Source: Gilvimarinus sp. 2_MG-2023
GTDB lineage: Bacteria; Pseudomonadota; Gammaproteobacteria; Pseudomonadales; Cellvibrionaceae
Reading direction: 5' to 3'
Assembly (NCBI RefSeq): GCF_030547685.1
Contig: NZ_JAUOQM010000052.1
Coordinates: 1-64,000, forward strand
Length of the DNA stretch: 64,000 nt
Shown here: positions 1 through 9,382 of the stretch, in pieces
Layout of the letters: each line of letters starts with the position of its first letter
How positions within the stretch are numbered: position 1 is the first letter of the stretch
Position numbers and translations under genes: made by a program
The notes under the pieces: generated by a model
Databases searched by the model: none
What the model saw: the letters and a program-made list of their open reading frames with translations, nothing else
What the model was told of the DNA's origin: nothing

Positions 1-731
1 CCGGTAGAGCGCTCGTTTCATTTGGGCACCATGGCCGAGTACACCGTGGTGCGCCAGGAGGCAGTAACCAAGCTGGACGATCACCTTTTGGTGTGAGCGC
101 CATTCTCGCCTGTGGCGTCATGACGGGCTGGGGCTCAGCGGTCAATGCCGCCAAAGTGCAAGCGGGCTCCACCGCCTGTGTCATCGGTTGCGGCGGTGTG
201 GGCCTCAATGTCATTCAGGGCGCGGCACTGTCGGGGGCGGCAAAAGTCATCGCCATCGACATTAGCCGCGAGCGCCTGGAGCAAGCCAAAACCTTTGGTG
301 CCACCCACACCGTACTGGCCAGCAAAGATGATAAAGACTTCGACCAGGTGGCGCGCGACATAAAAGCCATCAACAACGGCCGCGGCGCCGATTACGCCTT
401 TGAGTGCACCGCGGTACCCGCCTTGGGCTCGGCCCCGCTTAAGCTGATTCGCAGCGCCGGCACCGCGGTACAGGCCAGTGGTATCGAGCAGCGTATCGAT
501 TTTGATTGCGAGCTGTTTGAGTGGGACAAGATTTACATCAATCCATTATACGGCCAGTGCAACCCCAGCCGCGACTTCCCCAGGCTTTACGATTTATACG
601 GCGCGGGCAAAATCAAACTGGATGAACTGATCACCAAAACCTACACCCTAGAAACCGTGGCCGAAGGCTTTGAAGATATGCTGGCCGGCCGCCTGGCCAA
701 AGGCGTGATTGTGATTGACCCGGAGCTATAA
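1..731 (+). pseudogene. Zn-dependent alcohol/formaldehyde dehydrogenase, 3' part, frame broken
   Basis: This is the 3' part of a medium-chain zinc alcohol dehydrogenase; the 5' end lies outside the window. Frame 1 reads LGTMAEYTVV...KLDDHLLV and stops at 94-96. The same protein continues in another frame from about 93 (SAILACGVMTGWG), with the NAD-binding motif GCGGVGLNVIQGA and a normal family C-terminus ending GVIVIDPEL. One extra G near 91-93 would rejoin the two parts, so either this is a pseudogene or the base is an error in the sequence. Members of this family oxidise alcohols or, with a thiol cofactor, formaldehyde. The next gene is an esterase-D-type hydrolase 10 bases downstream, and a demethylating-type P450 set lies at 20.7-23.6 kb. 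Formaldehyde handling is therefore an attractive role, but it is inferred from context. Confidence 0.75.
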
Positions 732-740
732 GGAGCCACC

Positions 741-1547
741 ATGAGTATTCAGCAAATCGAGTGTTCGGCCGATGCCAGCTACTTGCCCGCCGGACTCAAG
801 TACCTGACGGTGCATTCGTCAGCACTAAAAGGACGCGGCAATATCAGTTGCTATAACGCTGGAAGCACCCAGCAACACTTACCCATAGTCATTTTGCTGC
901 ACGGCGTATACGGCAACCACTGGGTGTGGATGAACCTCGGTCGTGTACACGAGGTATACGAAGAGTTGCGTCGCAACGGCGAGATTGGCGAGATGCTACT
1001 GGTGATGCCTGAGGACGGCAGCTACTATGCGGGCAGTGGTTATTTACCATTAACCGAAGGCCGTGATTTTGACACATGGATAATGCAAGATTCGCTAGAA
1101 GCGGTGATTGATAGTATCGACTGCGTCAGCAAGAACTCACCTATTTATTTAACTGGCTTATCAATGGGAGGCTATGGCGCGCTGCGCCTAGGCGCCAAAC
1201 ATGCTCAAAGAGTCAGCGGTATTTCGGCGCACTCAGCCATTACCTGCCTCGAAGATTTTAGGCATTTTATCAATGAAGATTTGTCCATTTACCAGTGCGC
1301 CAACGATAAAGAGTCGGATCTTTTGCACTGGTGCCAGCTTAATCGCAGCAAGCTGCCCCCCATCAGAATAGACTGCGGCACCGACGACGTACTCTTCCCC
1401 AGTAACACAACTTTAGTCAAAAAACTGGAAACCGCACAGATTGAGCACAGCTTTAAAACACCGCCCGGCGGCCACGAATGGTCCTATTGGCACCGACAAA
1501 TCGCTGAGACATTGCGTTTTTTTGAGTGCATCCAGACAACAAGCTAG
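741..1547 (+). CDS. esterase D / S-formylglutathione-hydrolase-like alpha/beta hydrolase
   Basis: This 268-residue cytoplasmic alpha/beta hydrolase belongs to the putative esterase (esterase D) family. The nucleophile elbow GLSMGGYGA supplies the Ser, CGTDDVLFPSN the probable Asp and GGHEWSYWH the probable His; an oxyanion-hole region ILLHGVYGNHWVW lies near the N-terminus. There is no signal peptide. AAGGAG stands just upstream of the ATG, and the gene starts 10 bases after the dehydrogenase stop, so the two are almost certainly co-transcribed. In formaldehyde oxidation this family hydrolyses S-formylglutathione to formate and thiol. The pairing with a zinc dehydrogenase fits that reaction, although a general carbohydrate-ester esterase cannot be excluded. 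Confidence 0.75.
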   Translation: MSIQQIECSADASYLPAGLKYLTVHSSALKGRGNISCYNAGSTQQHLPIVILLHGVYGNHWVWMNLGRVHEVYEELRRNGEIGEMLLVMPEDGSYYAGSGYLPLTEGRDFDTWIMQDSLEAVIDSIDCVSKNSPIYLTGLSMGGYGALRLGAKHAQRVSGISAHSAITCLEDFRHFINEDLSIYQCANDKESDLLHWCQLNRSKLPPIRIDCGTDDVLFPSNTTLVKKLETAQIEHSFKTPPGGHEWSYWHRQIAETLRFFECIQTTS

Positions 1548-1559
1548 AGCTCTTTGAGG

Positions 1560-1579
1560 CGGGCGTTCCTGCCCGTTTT
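1560..1579 (+). terminator. probable rho-independent terminator after the esterase gene
   Basis: CGGGC and GCCCG form a short GC-rich stem followed by TTTTA, 12 bases after the esterase stop. The stem is short, so confidence is moderate. Confidence 0.5.
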
Positions 1580-1768
1580 AAAAACAAAAACCTTTATGCA
1601 CCCCTTATAGTATTTTATACCTTTTGCTTGCTAGAGCTTCCGTTTTAACGGACAATAGAAGGTAATTATTTTGAATGTTGGCGAACGTCGCCTCTTGCCT
1701 GTTTACAATTGACAATCAAAACCATATGATTAACATGTGAAATTCTGGCATTAGAGAAAACAACTACT

Positions 1769-2374
1769 ATGTTTGGCAACAAAATCGTCTCGGTTAAAGA
1801 TCAAATCGCCGATCAATTACGCTCTGATATCATTTCTGGCAGCCTAGAGCCCAACGAGCGTTTGAGCGAACAGGCCTTGTCGGAACGTTTCGGTGTTTCT
1901 CGCGGCCCCATACGCGAAGTCTTATTGCAGCTAACTAAAGAAGGCTTGTTGGTATCCAAGAGTAACTGTGGAGTATCGGTCAATAGTGTTCTCAATTCCA
2001 AAATGCAAGAATTGATGGTCGATATTCGTCGCAAGATCGAAATTCATGCTCTTTCAAGCATTAAAAACACACTGACAGAAGAAGATTTTGAGTACCTTGA
2101 TGGCACTCTCGAACGCATTCAAGAAGCTTTCAGCAAAGAAGACTTTACCGAAGTCACTAAAGCCGATATGGATTTCCACCGCTTTTTAATTTTTAAAGCC
2201 GGTGGACAGGAGCTGGTTAATCTTTGGTATCCCATCGTGCTACGCATGCGCATGAACTATAAGCGATTGTCATCTCCTAAAGACTGTGTAGAAGAGCATA
2301 AGGCTATAACCGATGCCTTAAGGGAAAAAAGCTTAGCCAAGGCAAAAAAATGTCTCTTAGCTAATATTAAATAG
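1769..2374 (+). CDS. GntR-family regulator with FCD effector domain
   Basis: This 201-residue transcription factor has an N-terminal winged helix (about residues 8-70, with DQIADQLRSDIISGSL and ALSERFGVSRGPIREVL, the GntR hallmark). A helical FCD domain follows (about 80-201). FCD domains bind sugar acids or other organic acids, usually through a metal held by one Asp and three His. Here ADMDFH supplies Asp and the first His and EEHKAI the second. The position of the last His reads LLANIK and the protein ends at once, so the terminal ligand appears to be replaced by Asn. It stands alone between two terminators, next to the agar degradation genes, and is the best candidate in the window for binding the TTGTNNACAA palindromes. 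Its own upstream region (about 1702-1716) contains related half-sites, ACAATTGACAA. Confidence 0.85.
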   Translation: MFGNKIVSVKDQIADQLRSDIISGSLEPNERLSEQALSERFGVSRGPIREVLLQLTKEGLLVSKSNCGVSVNSVLNSKMQELMVDIRRKIEIHALSSIKNTLTEEDFEYLDGTLERIQEAFSKEDFTEVTKADMDFHRFLIFKAGGQELVNLWYPIVLRMRMNYKRLSSPKDCVEEHKAITDALREKSLAKAKKCLLANIK

Positions 2375-2395
2375 CCCCTCAACATCGCTGCATAT

Positions 2396-2430
2396 AAAAA
2401 AGGCCAGCCCATTTCGGGCTGGCCTTTTTT
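2396..2430 (+). terminator. rho-independent terminator after the GntR regulator
   Basis: A strong stem of AGGCCAGCCC with GGGCTGGCCT around the loop ATTTC is flanked by A and T runs on both sides, so it could work in both directions. It lies 22 bases after the regulator stop. Confidence 0.9.
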
Positions 2431-2531
2431 ATGTAACATAACTCAATCTTAATACTCCTTCCATTACATACGCTGACACGGCAGCTACCCTATCAGTTTT
2501 TATTAAGCTGTTCATAAGATCCCAGTAGACA

Positions 2532-2560
2532 TAAAAAAGCGCGGGGCAAGGCCCCGCGCT
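2532..2560 (-). terminator. rho-independent terminator of the multimodular GH86 gene
   Basis: On the minus strand AGCGCGGGGC, loop CTT and GCCCCGCGCT are followed by a T run. It lies 22 bases beyond the stop of the GH86 gene. Confidence 0.9.
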
Positions 2561-2581
2561 AAAGGTCTGGTCAAATATCGC

Positions 2582-5500
2582 TTATCGACCTGGGGTAGTG
2601 GTAAAGTCCCAGACAACCAGGTTGGCTACCGTCAACTCACCGTTATGGCGGAAGTCCACCTTGATGTCATTGTTACTTTGCAGCACTTCAACCGGCACTG
2701 GAATCTCCAGCGTGGCGAAGTAACGGTCGGCTTGATAATCAGCCGGCCCGCGCCAGTCAATCGGCGTCTCCACCTCTACCCCATTGATGGTCAGGGTATT
2801 AATGGTGAGGTTGCCGTTAGGCACATTGTCTTCACTCATATACATTGCAACGGTCAAGCGCAGCATCGCCTCGGCTGGGCCACTTGGCACCTGCACACCA
2901 TTAACCGCTAAAGAAACATCACCGCCGTTAATAGAGACACGGTGCGGTACGCTGCCACCGCTAACACTGTTGCCAAAGTACTTCTTCTCTTGCACTTGTT
3001 CGTTTACCGCTACATTGTTATTCATGGTGTAGCGCAACACGATGGTGCCGTCCGGTCCGAGCGTTACCGTGCTTGGCGCCGAGTCCATAAAGCGACGATC
3101 CAGCTGAGTCTTGTAATTGGCATCAAAATGCATATCACGCATTTCAACTCTGGATACATTGCCCAACGACAGACCGTGCAGGTTAAGGTTTACGGTGGTA
3201 GATTCGTCTTCCAGGTTGTTCAGAATAACGAATACTTCATCGCCATCTACGTAAGATTCGATCTGTACATCCGCATCCGATGAACGCGTATCTACACGAG
3301 TGCCGTCAACATCGTCCCACAACTCGTAAAAACGGATATAGTCGCCCCAGGTCCAATCACCTTGGTTGAGGTTCTCTTCAATCAACATGGCGTAGTGATA
3401 ACGGTTTTGACAATCTGGCACTTCTTTATAGCCACAAATGCCTACGGTGGTGTATCCGTCCTGTGAACCTACGTAACCCCAGATAGGCTTGGCAGGTGTA
3501 AAGGGCATAGACTTAACAACATAGTCCGGGCGCTCCAAGAATTGCATCAACATGCCGTTAAAGGATTTCAGCACTTCAGAATCGTAACGCGGTTCGTGCG
3601 GTAGGTAATCCCAGCCACCTTGCACAGCGCCATACTCAGATAACACGATGGGTTTGCGGTTGTTCATGCCATTTTCGTGCACGTCGTACCACTCCATCAT
3701 ATCCAACATGCCCTGCACGTGACCGCCACGGCGCAAGGTGCCCTTGCCGCCTTCGTTAAGCGACGGCCAGTCGTAAACGTGTACGGCGTAAAAGTCCATG
3801 TTGTCGCCGGCGGCGTCCATAAAGCCTTTCCACATCACATCCCACTGATACCAATCCATCGCGCGCGTGTCGTCCACGCTAGTCGTCATGCGGCTTTGGA
3901 AAAACGCTTCCGACTCCGCTTCTTCTGCCGGGTCATCCGCCACGATCCACTGATCGTAAGAATCATCGGCAAAGCGCGAGATACCATCTCGACGATAGAA
4001 ATCGTGCTGCCCCCAGGTCATACCACCAATCAGCGGCGCTTCGCTGCCCAGACGCGATCGAATCTCTTGCGCCACCAGGTTGTGATACTCCCAGATTTGC
4101 TCTTGGTTGGTGACCATAAATTGACCGGTCTTCATCTTCATATCCGGCTCGTTAATCACTTCCCAGAAAGTGGGCGTAGGCTCACCAATATTGCCATTGC
4201 GGCTATTGGCAAAGTAGCTTTCAAGATACTTGCCTACCCACTCGGCCGAGGTCTCGATGTTCATCGGCTGCCAACCCGACCAGGTCTTACCGTTGTCGTA
4301 CCAGCTTAGGGTCGGGTACACCGGGTGCGGGTTTGTACCGGCAATCATCTGCGTTTTAGAGTCTGGGAAACGTGAATAGAACGGATTGTCCTCATAGGCT
4401 TGACGCAGCTCCGCGCCACGGCCTTCCATCCACTCCAAATCCGCCATATTAGAGCGGTTTGGATCTTCCTGGGTGTCCTGAAACTTCCAGGTAGCCGAGC
4501 CGTTATCGCGCCCCATGTACACATCGAGCTCGTTCAACAGATAATTCAGCTTGTCAGCGTGACCTTCCCAATCCTGCTCAAATACAGTGCTATGAACGGT
4601 CATATGACGGTCGCGACCAAAATCAGACACGCCGTTAACAATATGTTCGATATTGGCATTCACGTGAACATCTACCGTCTCAACCGTGCTCACTTGCGAC
4701 GATGAACAACCCTGGTTATTGGCAAACTCGCTGCCCGGGGTAGCAGGACAAACATCAACGCTGTTTACCACACCATCGCCGTCACTATCGCGGCCCGAAG
4801 CAAGACAGCCATCGGGGCCAACATTCGAGCGGAAGGTGTTGGGGCACTGATCATTCCAATTAAACACACCGTCAAAATCATCGTCATCGCCGCCGCTGGT
4901 GGCACACCCGACGGAGTTTACAAAAGCGTCCAAAGAGCTACTAGGACACTGATCGTCGCGATCGTTAATGCCATCCATATCAGTATCTAACTGCGAAGGG
5001 GAGCAACCTTCACCGTTGGCAGTTTCACTGCTAGGCGTGCTGGGGCAAGTATCGTTGACGTCGGCAACACCATCGCCATCACCATCTAAATTGTCATCGA
5101 CAGGGCCTAAATATTTAAAGACGATATTGTCGATATTAAATTGGAAATCTTCGGTACCGGCGCCAGTAATGCGTACTTTACTAATACCTGGGTAGACATT
5201 GAAGCGCGTGCTAGAGGTAACGTCATAGAAATCATCCCAGCCGCCCTGACTTACCACATCGGTTTTATTTTTAAGAACCAATTCACCCTGGTGATCGGTT
5301 AGCATCAAGCCTACAGCCGATCCGCTCGCGTTACCTGTGCCTACGCGATAAACCGCTTCGTACAAACCGCCCTGAGCGTTATCAATATCAAACTCGAGAT
5401 AATCACCGGCGTTAAAGTAATTAACCGCATGACCGCCATCAACACTGTAAATTTCTACTTCACCACCCACCGAGTTAAAGCTTTCAGCCTCAAGCGTAAA

Positions 5501-6679
5501 GTCACCCGATACGGTGACGACGCCGCCAGGTACTTGTGAGCTAGAGCTACCAGAGCTAACCGATGAACTGGAGCTACTGGTGCTACTCACAGAGCTGGAA
5601 CTGCTTACGGAACTGCTCGAGCTACTTACAGAGCTGCTGATCGACGAGCTAGAACTGCTAGAGCTAATCGAGCTACTTACAGACGAACTAGAACTGCTAG
5701 AACTACTGCTAGAACCAGTACCGGCATCGCTGACAAACGCCAAATCGAATTTATCAATATTCCACTGCCAATCATTGCTACCCGAGGCCAACAAACGTAC
5801 CTCAACCACACCGGCAGGTAGCTGAACGGTATGCCCAGCACCCTGGGCCTGGAAGTTATCCCAACCGTTGGCGGTGACACTTTTGGCCCCCTGAGAGACC
5901 CAATTGCCATTTTGCTTAACCTGAAACTCAACCTGTGCACCCGAGGTAATCGCGGTGCCAATAAAATAGGTCAAATCATAAATACCAGCACGCGACACTG
6001 AAATTTGATACTCGATCGCGTCGCCACGGTTGATGTAATTTAACGCAGTACTGCCATTAACCGAGTACGTGCTAACTGGTGTTGACTGGCCGTCGGCAAA
6101 GGTCCCACTCACCGCGTGATAATTTTCCGCCTCTTGGCTGATATCCGAAGGTTCTTCAGGCTCTGTTTCAGATTGGGTTAAGGTCAGGGAAAACTCATCC
6201 AAGTTCCACTGCCAATCGTTGGCGCCACTGCCGGTTAAACGGATGCTGACATTGCCTGCCGGCAGAGTGATCTCGTGAGTTCCGTCCAAAGGCTGAAAGT
6301 TATCCCAGCCACCGGTAGGTACCGTGGTGGTGCCTTGGCTTTGCCAAGTGCTGCCGTTTTTAACCGACAACTCCACCTCGGCGCCGTTGGGCACCGCGGT
6401 ACCAATCAAATACTGCACGGTGTAAACACCGGCTTCTGCGATGTTTACTTCGTACTCGACATAGTCGCCACGGTTAACGTAGTTAATAGCCTGTACACCA
6501 TTAACTGTATAAGTATTTACAGGCTGAGACTGACCATCGGCATAACTACCGCCTACGGCTGTAAAGTTTTCGGCCTGAACCTGCACCGTTTGCGCTAAAG
6601 CATGTGACGCCATTGCACCAGCCATCACAGACGAAACTGCGCAGGCAAGTGTCAATCGGGAGAAACGTTTGACTCTCAC
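2582..6679 (-). CDS. secreted multimodular GH86 beta-agarase/beta-porphyranase (3 CBM6, TSP3)
   Basis: This large (1365 aa) exported endo-enzyme probably cuts agarose or porphyran chains. In order it has a signal peptide (about 1-29, cleaved after SHALA), two CBM6 modules (about 30-170 and 185-320), a poly-Ser linker, a third CBM6 (about 400-530), thrombospondin type 3 calcium repeats (DGDGDGVADVNDTCP and relatives, about 535-675), and a C-terminal GH86 catalytic domain. The two expected glutamates are in WEVINEPDM (acid/base) and VLSEYGAV (nucleophile). The reading frame extends to a TTG at 6694, but that TTG overlaps the GGAGG ribosome site, and GTG at 6679 follows it by 8 bases, so I use GTG. 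The three-CBM6 layout resembles Saccharophagus GH86 enzymes. GH86 contains both agarases and porphyranases, so the substrate is not settled. It is preceded by two candidate operators. Confidence 0.9.
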   Translation of the reverse strand: MRVKRFSRLTLACAVSSVMAGAMASHALAQTVQVQAENFTAVGGSYADGQSQPVNTYTVNGVQAINYVNRGDYVEYEVNIAEAGVYTVQYLIGTAVPNGAEVELSVKNGSTWQSQGTTTVPTGGWDNFQPLDGTHEITLPAGNVSIRLTGSGANDWQWNLDEFSLTLTQSETEPEEPSDISQEAENYHAVSGTFADGQSTPVSTYSVNGSTALNYINRGDAIEYQISVSRAGIYDLTYFIGTAITSGAQVEFQVKQNGNWVSQGAKSVTANGWDNFQAQGAGHTVQLPAGVVEVRLLASGSNDWQWNIDKFDLAFVSDAGTGSSSSSSSSSSSVSSSISSSSSSSSISSSVSSSSSSVSSSSSVSSTSSSSSSVSSGSSSSQVPGGVVTVSGDFTLEAESFNSVGGEVEIYSVDGGHAVNYFNAGDYLEFDIDNAQGGLYEAVYRVGTGNASGSAVGLMLTDHQGELVLKNKTDVVSQGGWDDFYDVTSSTRFNVYPGISKVRITGAGTEDFQFNIDNIVFKYLGPVDDNLDGDGDGVADVNDTCPSTPSSETANGEGCSPSQLDTDMDGINDRDDQCPSSSLDAFVNSVGCATSGGDDDDFDGVFNWNDQCPNTFRSNVGPDGCLASGRDSDGDGVVNSVDVCPATPGSEFANNQGCSSSQVSTVETVDVHVNANIEHIVNGVSDFGRDRHMTVHSTVFEQDWEGHADKLNYLLNELDVYMGRDNGSATWKFQDTQEDPNRSNMADLEWMEGRGAELRQAYEDNPFYSRFPDSKTQMIAGTNPHPVYPTLSWYDNGKTWSGWQPMNIETSAEWVGKYLESYFANSRNGNIGEPTPTFWEVINEPDMKMKTGQFMVTNQEQIWEYHNLVAQEIRSRLGSEAPLIGGMTWGQHDFYRRDGISRFADDSYDQWIVADDPAEEAESEAFFQSRMTTSVDDTRAMDWYQWDVMWKGFMDAAGDNMDFYAVHVYDWPSLNEGGKGTLRRGGHVQGMLDMMEWYDVHENGMNNRKPIVLSEYGAVQGGWDYLPHEPRYDSEVLKSFNGMLMQFLERPDYVVKSMPFTPAKPIWGYVGSQDGYTTVGICGYKEVPDCQNRYHYAMLIEENLNQGDWTWGDYIRFYELWDDVDGTRVDTRSSDADVQIESYVDGDEVFVILNNLEDESTTVNLNLHGLSLGNVSRVEMRDMHFDANYKTQLDRRFMDSAPSTVTLGPDGTIVLRYTMNNNVAVNEQVQEKKYFGNSVSGGSVPHRVSINGGDVSLAVNGVQVPSGPAEAMLRLTVAMYMSEDNVPNGNLTINTLTINGVEVETPIDWRGPADYQADRYFATLEIPVPVEVLQSNNDIKVDFRHNGELTVANLVVWDFTTTPGR
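5516..5712 (-). repeat. serine-codon repeat encoding the poly-Ser linker
   Basis: Low-complexity runs of AGC/TCT/AGT serine codons encode the linker between the second and third CBM6 modules. Such linkers are common in Saccharophagus- and Cellvibrio-type secreted hydrolases. The complementary strand shows an open Leu/Glu-rich frame that is only a shadow. Confidence 0.7.
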
Positions 6680-6884
6680 TGGGATAACCTCCAATTATTT
6701 TATTATCTAGGTGTGCCAACAAGCCTGCCCAGTCCGATGGCGGTATTTGTAAGCGAAGCGGCCGCGCGGAAATGGCAGCCTAGGGAGAGGACATCTGGCA
6801 CAAACGCGTTCCTACGCATCTTGCACTCTATCGCCCATATTCTGAAATTACACTGACTTATGAAATTTACTATTCTTATCTTAT

Positions 6885-6908
6885 TTGTATACAATCTACT
6901 GTATACAT
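6885..6908. promoter_or_regulatory. tandem palindromic operator TTGTATACAA / CTGTATACAT
   Basis: A perfect palindrome TTGTATACAA (6885-6894) is followed by a near-identical copy CTGTATACAT (6899-6908), with centres 14 bases apart. They lie about 206 bases upstream of the GH86 start. The same core TTGTNNACAA recurs upstream of other carbohydrate genes in this window. Palindromes of this kind are typical of GntR/FCD regulators. Binding is inferred. Confidence 0.6.
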
Positions 6909-7007
6909 TAAATTATGTAAAGACTGCTGAGTAAAAACCAGCCAAAAAAGCAAAACAGCTCACAATTTAAGTGTGCCTAGAAGAGCAAGGCGTCAAACGG
7001 CGGGCAC

Positions 7008-7031
7008 AAAAAAAGGGGCCGAAGCCCCTTG
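7008..7031 (-). terminator. rho-independent terminator of the GH50/PhoD-like operon
   Basis: On the minus strand AAGGGGC, tetraloop TTCG and GCCCCTT are followed by a T run, 9 bases beyond the stop of the PhoD-like gene. Confidence 0.9.
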
Positions 7032-7039
7032 CACAAACA

Positions 7040-9382
7040 CTAAAAATACTTGTATCGGTACGGCCAACCGGAAAATTGCGAATCGCGTGACGGGTTCGCA
7101 CCCCAAGGCCAACATTCAAAAGCAACTTCGCCTTTGGCGGGCTTGAACCGCACCAAGCCGTACCCTTCACTTTTTAAGTGCCGGTCTGCCAAAAATTTGC
7201 CCCAGGTAGTGTTATCGTCCTGAAAGTCCGCGTGGCTAATTTTAGGGTTGGCGACGGCCAGCACTCGCATTTTATTGCCAAAGGTATCGACAAAATTACC
7301 GGTATTCGGATCGTCATTGCGCTGATTGTCGAGGGCTTTAGCCGGCTCAAACCAACGCTGCCAAAAAGCCGCCGAAGCAGGCCCGGAAAAGAACAACACG
7401 CCGTCGTCAAACGAGTCGAGGCATTGCTCGGCCAACATGCCCAAGTGCTGATCGCCCGATAGCACGACCGCCTGCGCTTTTTTCGCCAAAGCAATAGCGC
7501 GCCGGCGGCCGTCGGGTGGATAACCATTGGCGTCATAATCCAGCAATGGCTCGCCTTTTTCGTCCGTTTGCGGGGAGCCCCACATAGATGCGGTAATAAT
7601 CGCTTTGGGCATACCCGGGCGCGAGTTAGCCCAGTTCTCTAAAAACTGTTCCTGACGCGTACCCAAAAGCACACCACTGGTGGTTTGGGGGTCGGGCTCG
7701 TAATCGGGCGCGGTTTTAAATTTGCGATCCTCTACAAACGCAAAGTTAACCCCACCGTACACAAACGAGCCATAGTACACGGGGATACAACCGTTAATGG
7801 GGGTAGGATCATAGGCGTCAGGGTTGTGGCTGCACTGCACCCGGTACACCATTCGCACTAAATCTAAATCCCATTTAAAGCCACCGTCTTCTTCTTTGGG
7901 GCCACCGGATACACCGGCCTGCCCCCACAGGTTGCCCTGCAGCACATCGTGATCGTCCACCAACACGATAGAGGGCCGATTGCGGGTCATATCGCGAAAT
8001 GCCCACAGCCACAGATACCAACGGTATAAGGTATCTAACTTGGCTTGAGGCGTATCGCGGCCGTAGCGCGTCGGGTAGGTCTCGTAGTACTGATCGCCCA
8101 CAAACAAGCATAGGTCGGGGTCGTGCGTCGCACTGTTGCTAACCAGCTCATTGTGAGGAAAGAAAATATTGTCCGGGGTATAGCGGCCCAATTCGCGCTC
8201 TTCGGGAATCAGCTTATTATAATGACCTTCATCAAGTGATTTGGCCGTCGGGATAATACAAGAGTACAGCCCCACTTTTAGCTCGTCGGGGCTGGCGCTA
8301 TCTTGTCTAAACTGTCCGGTAAACGCTGGGTACTGTGCGGCATCCGGAATTACAATCCGATAATCCACCGCCTGCGAAGCATCCCAATCGTCGGCCCTAA
8401 AACGCGCCACAAAGCCATCTTCAATCGCCGCAATAGCCCGTGTTTGCCACTCGCCCGAGGCACTTTTAAGTTGCAGTTGGGCGTTGGGGTGCGCATCAGT
8501 ATTGAGCGGAAAAAACTGCGCAGTTAGCTTCATAACACGCTGGTTTAGGCTGTACAAACAACCCAACACCGGGCCTTCCGCTCGGCTAGGCTCGGCGAGA
8601 ATTTTATCCCCGGCGGTGGCAATGTCTTTAAACCACCAGCCCATACCCGGCTGCTTAACCGGTGTCGATGACACCAGCATAACCCCGCCCATTAACTCCT
8701 CGGGCGCCACGTCAGTGCGTACGGCAAAACCTATTTCGCGTTCGGTTTTTGCATCCAACGCCATTAGGCGCACATCAAAACGGCCGTCTGCAACTGGATC
8801 AATATGGCAGTCGAGCAACACAGCCCGATCCCCTAGCTCACCAATCGGTGATGCCCCGGTGCGGGTGAGTGACTCAAACGCCAGAGTGTTCTTAGCCTCG
8901 GAAAAATCCTGAAATCCCAGCTCGCCTTGACTGTTAAGGGTGGCCATAAAGCCGCCGCCGGCGCCAGAAAAGCGCTGCGCCAAGGCACTGGCACGGTAGT
9001 CTAACTGACCGGCACCCACGCCTAGCAACAGGCCACAAAAGCCCGCTTTGCCCGGTTGTAAGGCACCTACCGTTAAGCGAATACGGGCCGGTTTGTGCGC
9101 CTCGGTTAACTCGCGGGTTAACAGCGATACCGTGCGCACCTCGTAACTCTCATCACTTTGCACACACTCGATACGGCCGCTATTTGCCTGCCAGTCCTGC
9201 AAGCGGTTAGCCCAAAAATCGCGGCCCAGCCACGTTTGATGATTGTTCTCGATGGTTAGAAAGTCGGTGGGCATAGCCACCGCAGGGGATCGCTCGGCGG
9301 CGGCGAGTGCAGCAAGGCTAGGTGCGATGCTCGCACCTAGCCCCGCTGACGCCGTCAATTTGATAAATTGGCGGCGTTGCAT
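7040..9382 (-). CDS. Tat-exported PhoD-like metallophosphoesterase with N-terminal beta-sandwich region
   Basis: This 780-residue protein has a twin-arginine signal (RRQFIKL, residues 3-9), an N-terminal region of about 330 residues that looks beta-rich and lectin-like, and a PhoD-type catalytic domain. Metal-binding motifs are visible as GDQYYE (429-434), DDHDVLQGN (476-484) and SGDQH (642-646). Classical PhoD enzymes are calcium/iron phosphodiesterases or phosphomonoesterases exported by Tat. Here the ATG follows the GH50 stop directly (TAAATG), so synthesis is coupled to an agarase. A diverged paralogue with the same layout begins at 62494 beside other carbohydrate genes. A role on substituted galactans is suggested by context only; the substrate could be a phosphate or another ester. 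Confidence 0.8.
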   Translation of the reverse strand: MQRRQFIKLTASAGLGASIAPSLAALAAAERSPAVAMPTDFLTIENNHQTWLGRDFWANRLQDWQANSGRIECVQSDESYEVRTVSLLTRELTEAHKPARIRLTVGALQPGKAGFCGLLLGVGAGQLDYRASALAQRFSGAGGGFMATLNSQGELGFQDFSEAKNTLAFESLTRTGASPIGELGDRAVLLDCHIDPVADGRFDVRLMALDAKTEREIGFAVRTDVAPEELMGGVMLVSSTPVKQPGMGWWFKDIATAGDKILAEPSRAEGPVLGCLYSLNQRVMKLTAQFFPLNTDAHPNAQLQLKSASGEWQTRAIAAIEDGFVARFRADDWDASQAVDYRIVIPDAAQYPAFTGQFRQDSASPDELKVGLYSCIIPTAKSLDEGHYNKLIPEERELGRYTPDNIFFPHNELVSNSATHDPDLCLFVGDQYYETYPTRYGRDTPQAKLDTLYRWYLWLWAFRDMTRNRPSIVLVDDHDVLQGNLWGQAGVSGGPKEEDGGFKWDLDLVRMVYRVQCSHNPDAYDPTPINGCIPVYYGSFVYGGVNFAFVEDRKFKTAPDYEPDPQTTSGVLLGTRQEQFLENWANSRPGMPKAIITASMWGSPQTDEKGEPLLDYDANGYPPDGRRRAIALAKKAQAVVLSGDQHLGMLAEQCLDSFDDGVLFFSGPASAAFWQRWFEPAKALDNQRNDDPNTGNFVDTFGNKMRVLAVANPKISHADFQDDNTTWGKFLADRHLKSEGYGLVRFKPAKGEVAFECWPWGANPSRDSQFSGWPYRYKYF

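Noticed and set aside
5514-5825. Leu/Glu-rich open frame on the plus strand
   Set aside because: It is the complement of the poly-Ser linker of the GH86 gene; no family features.
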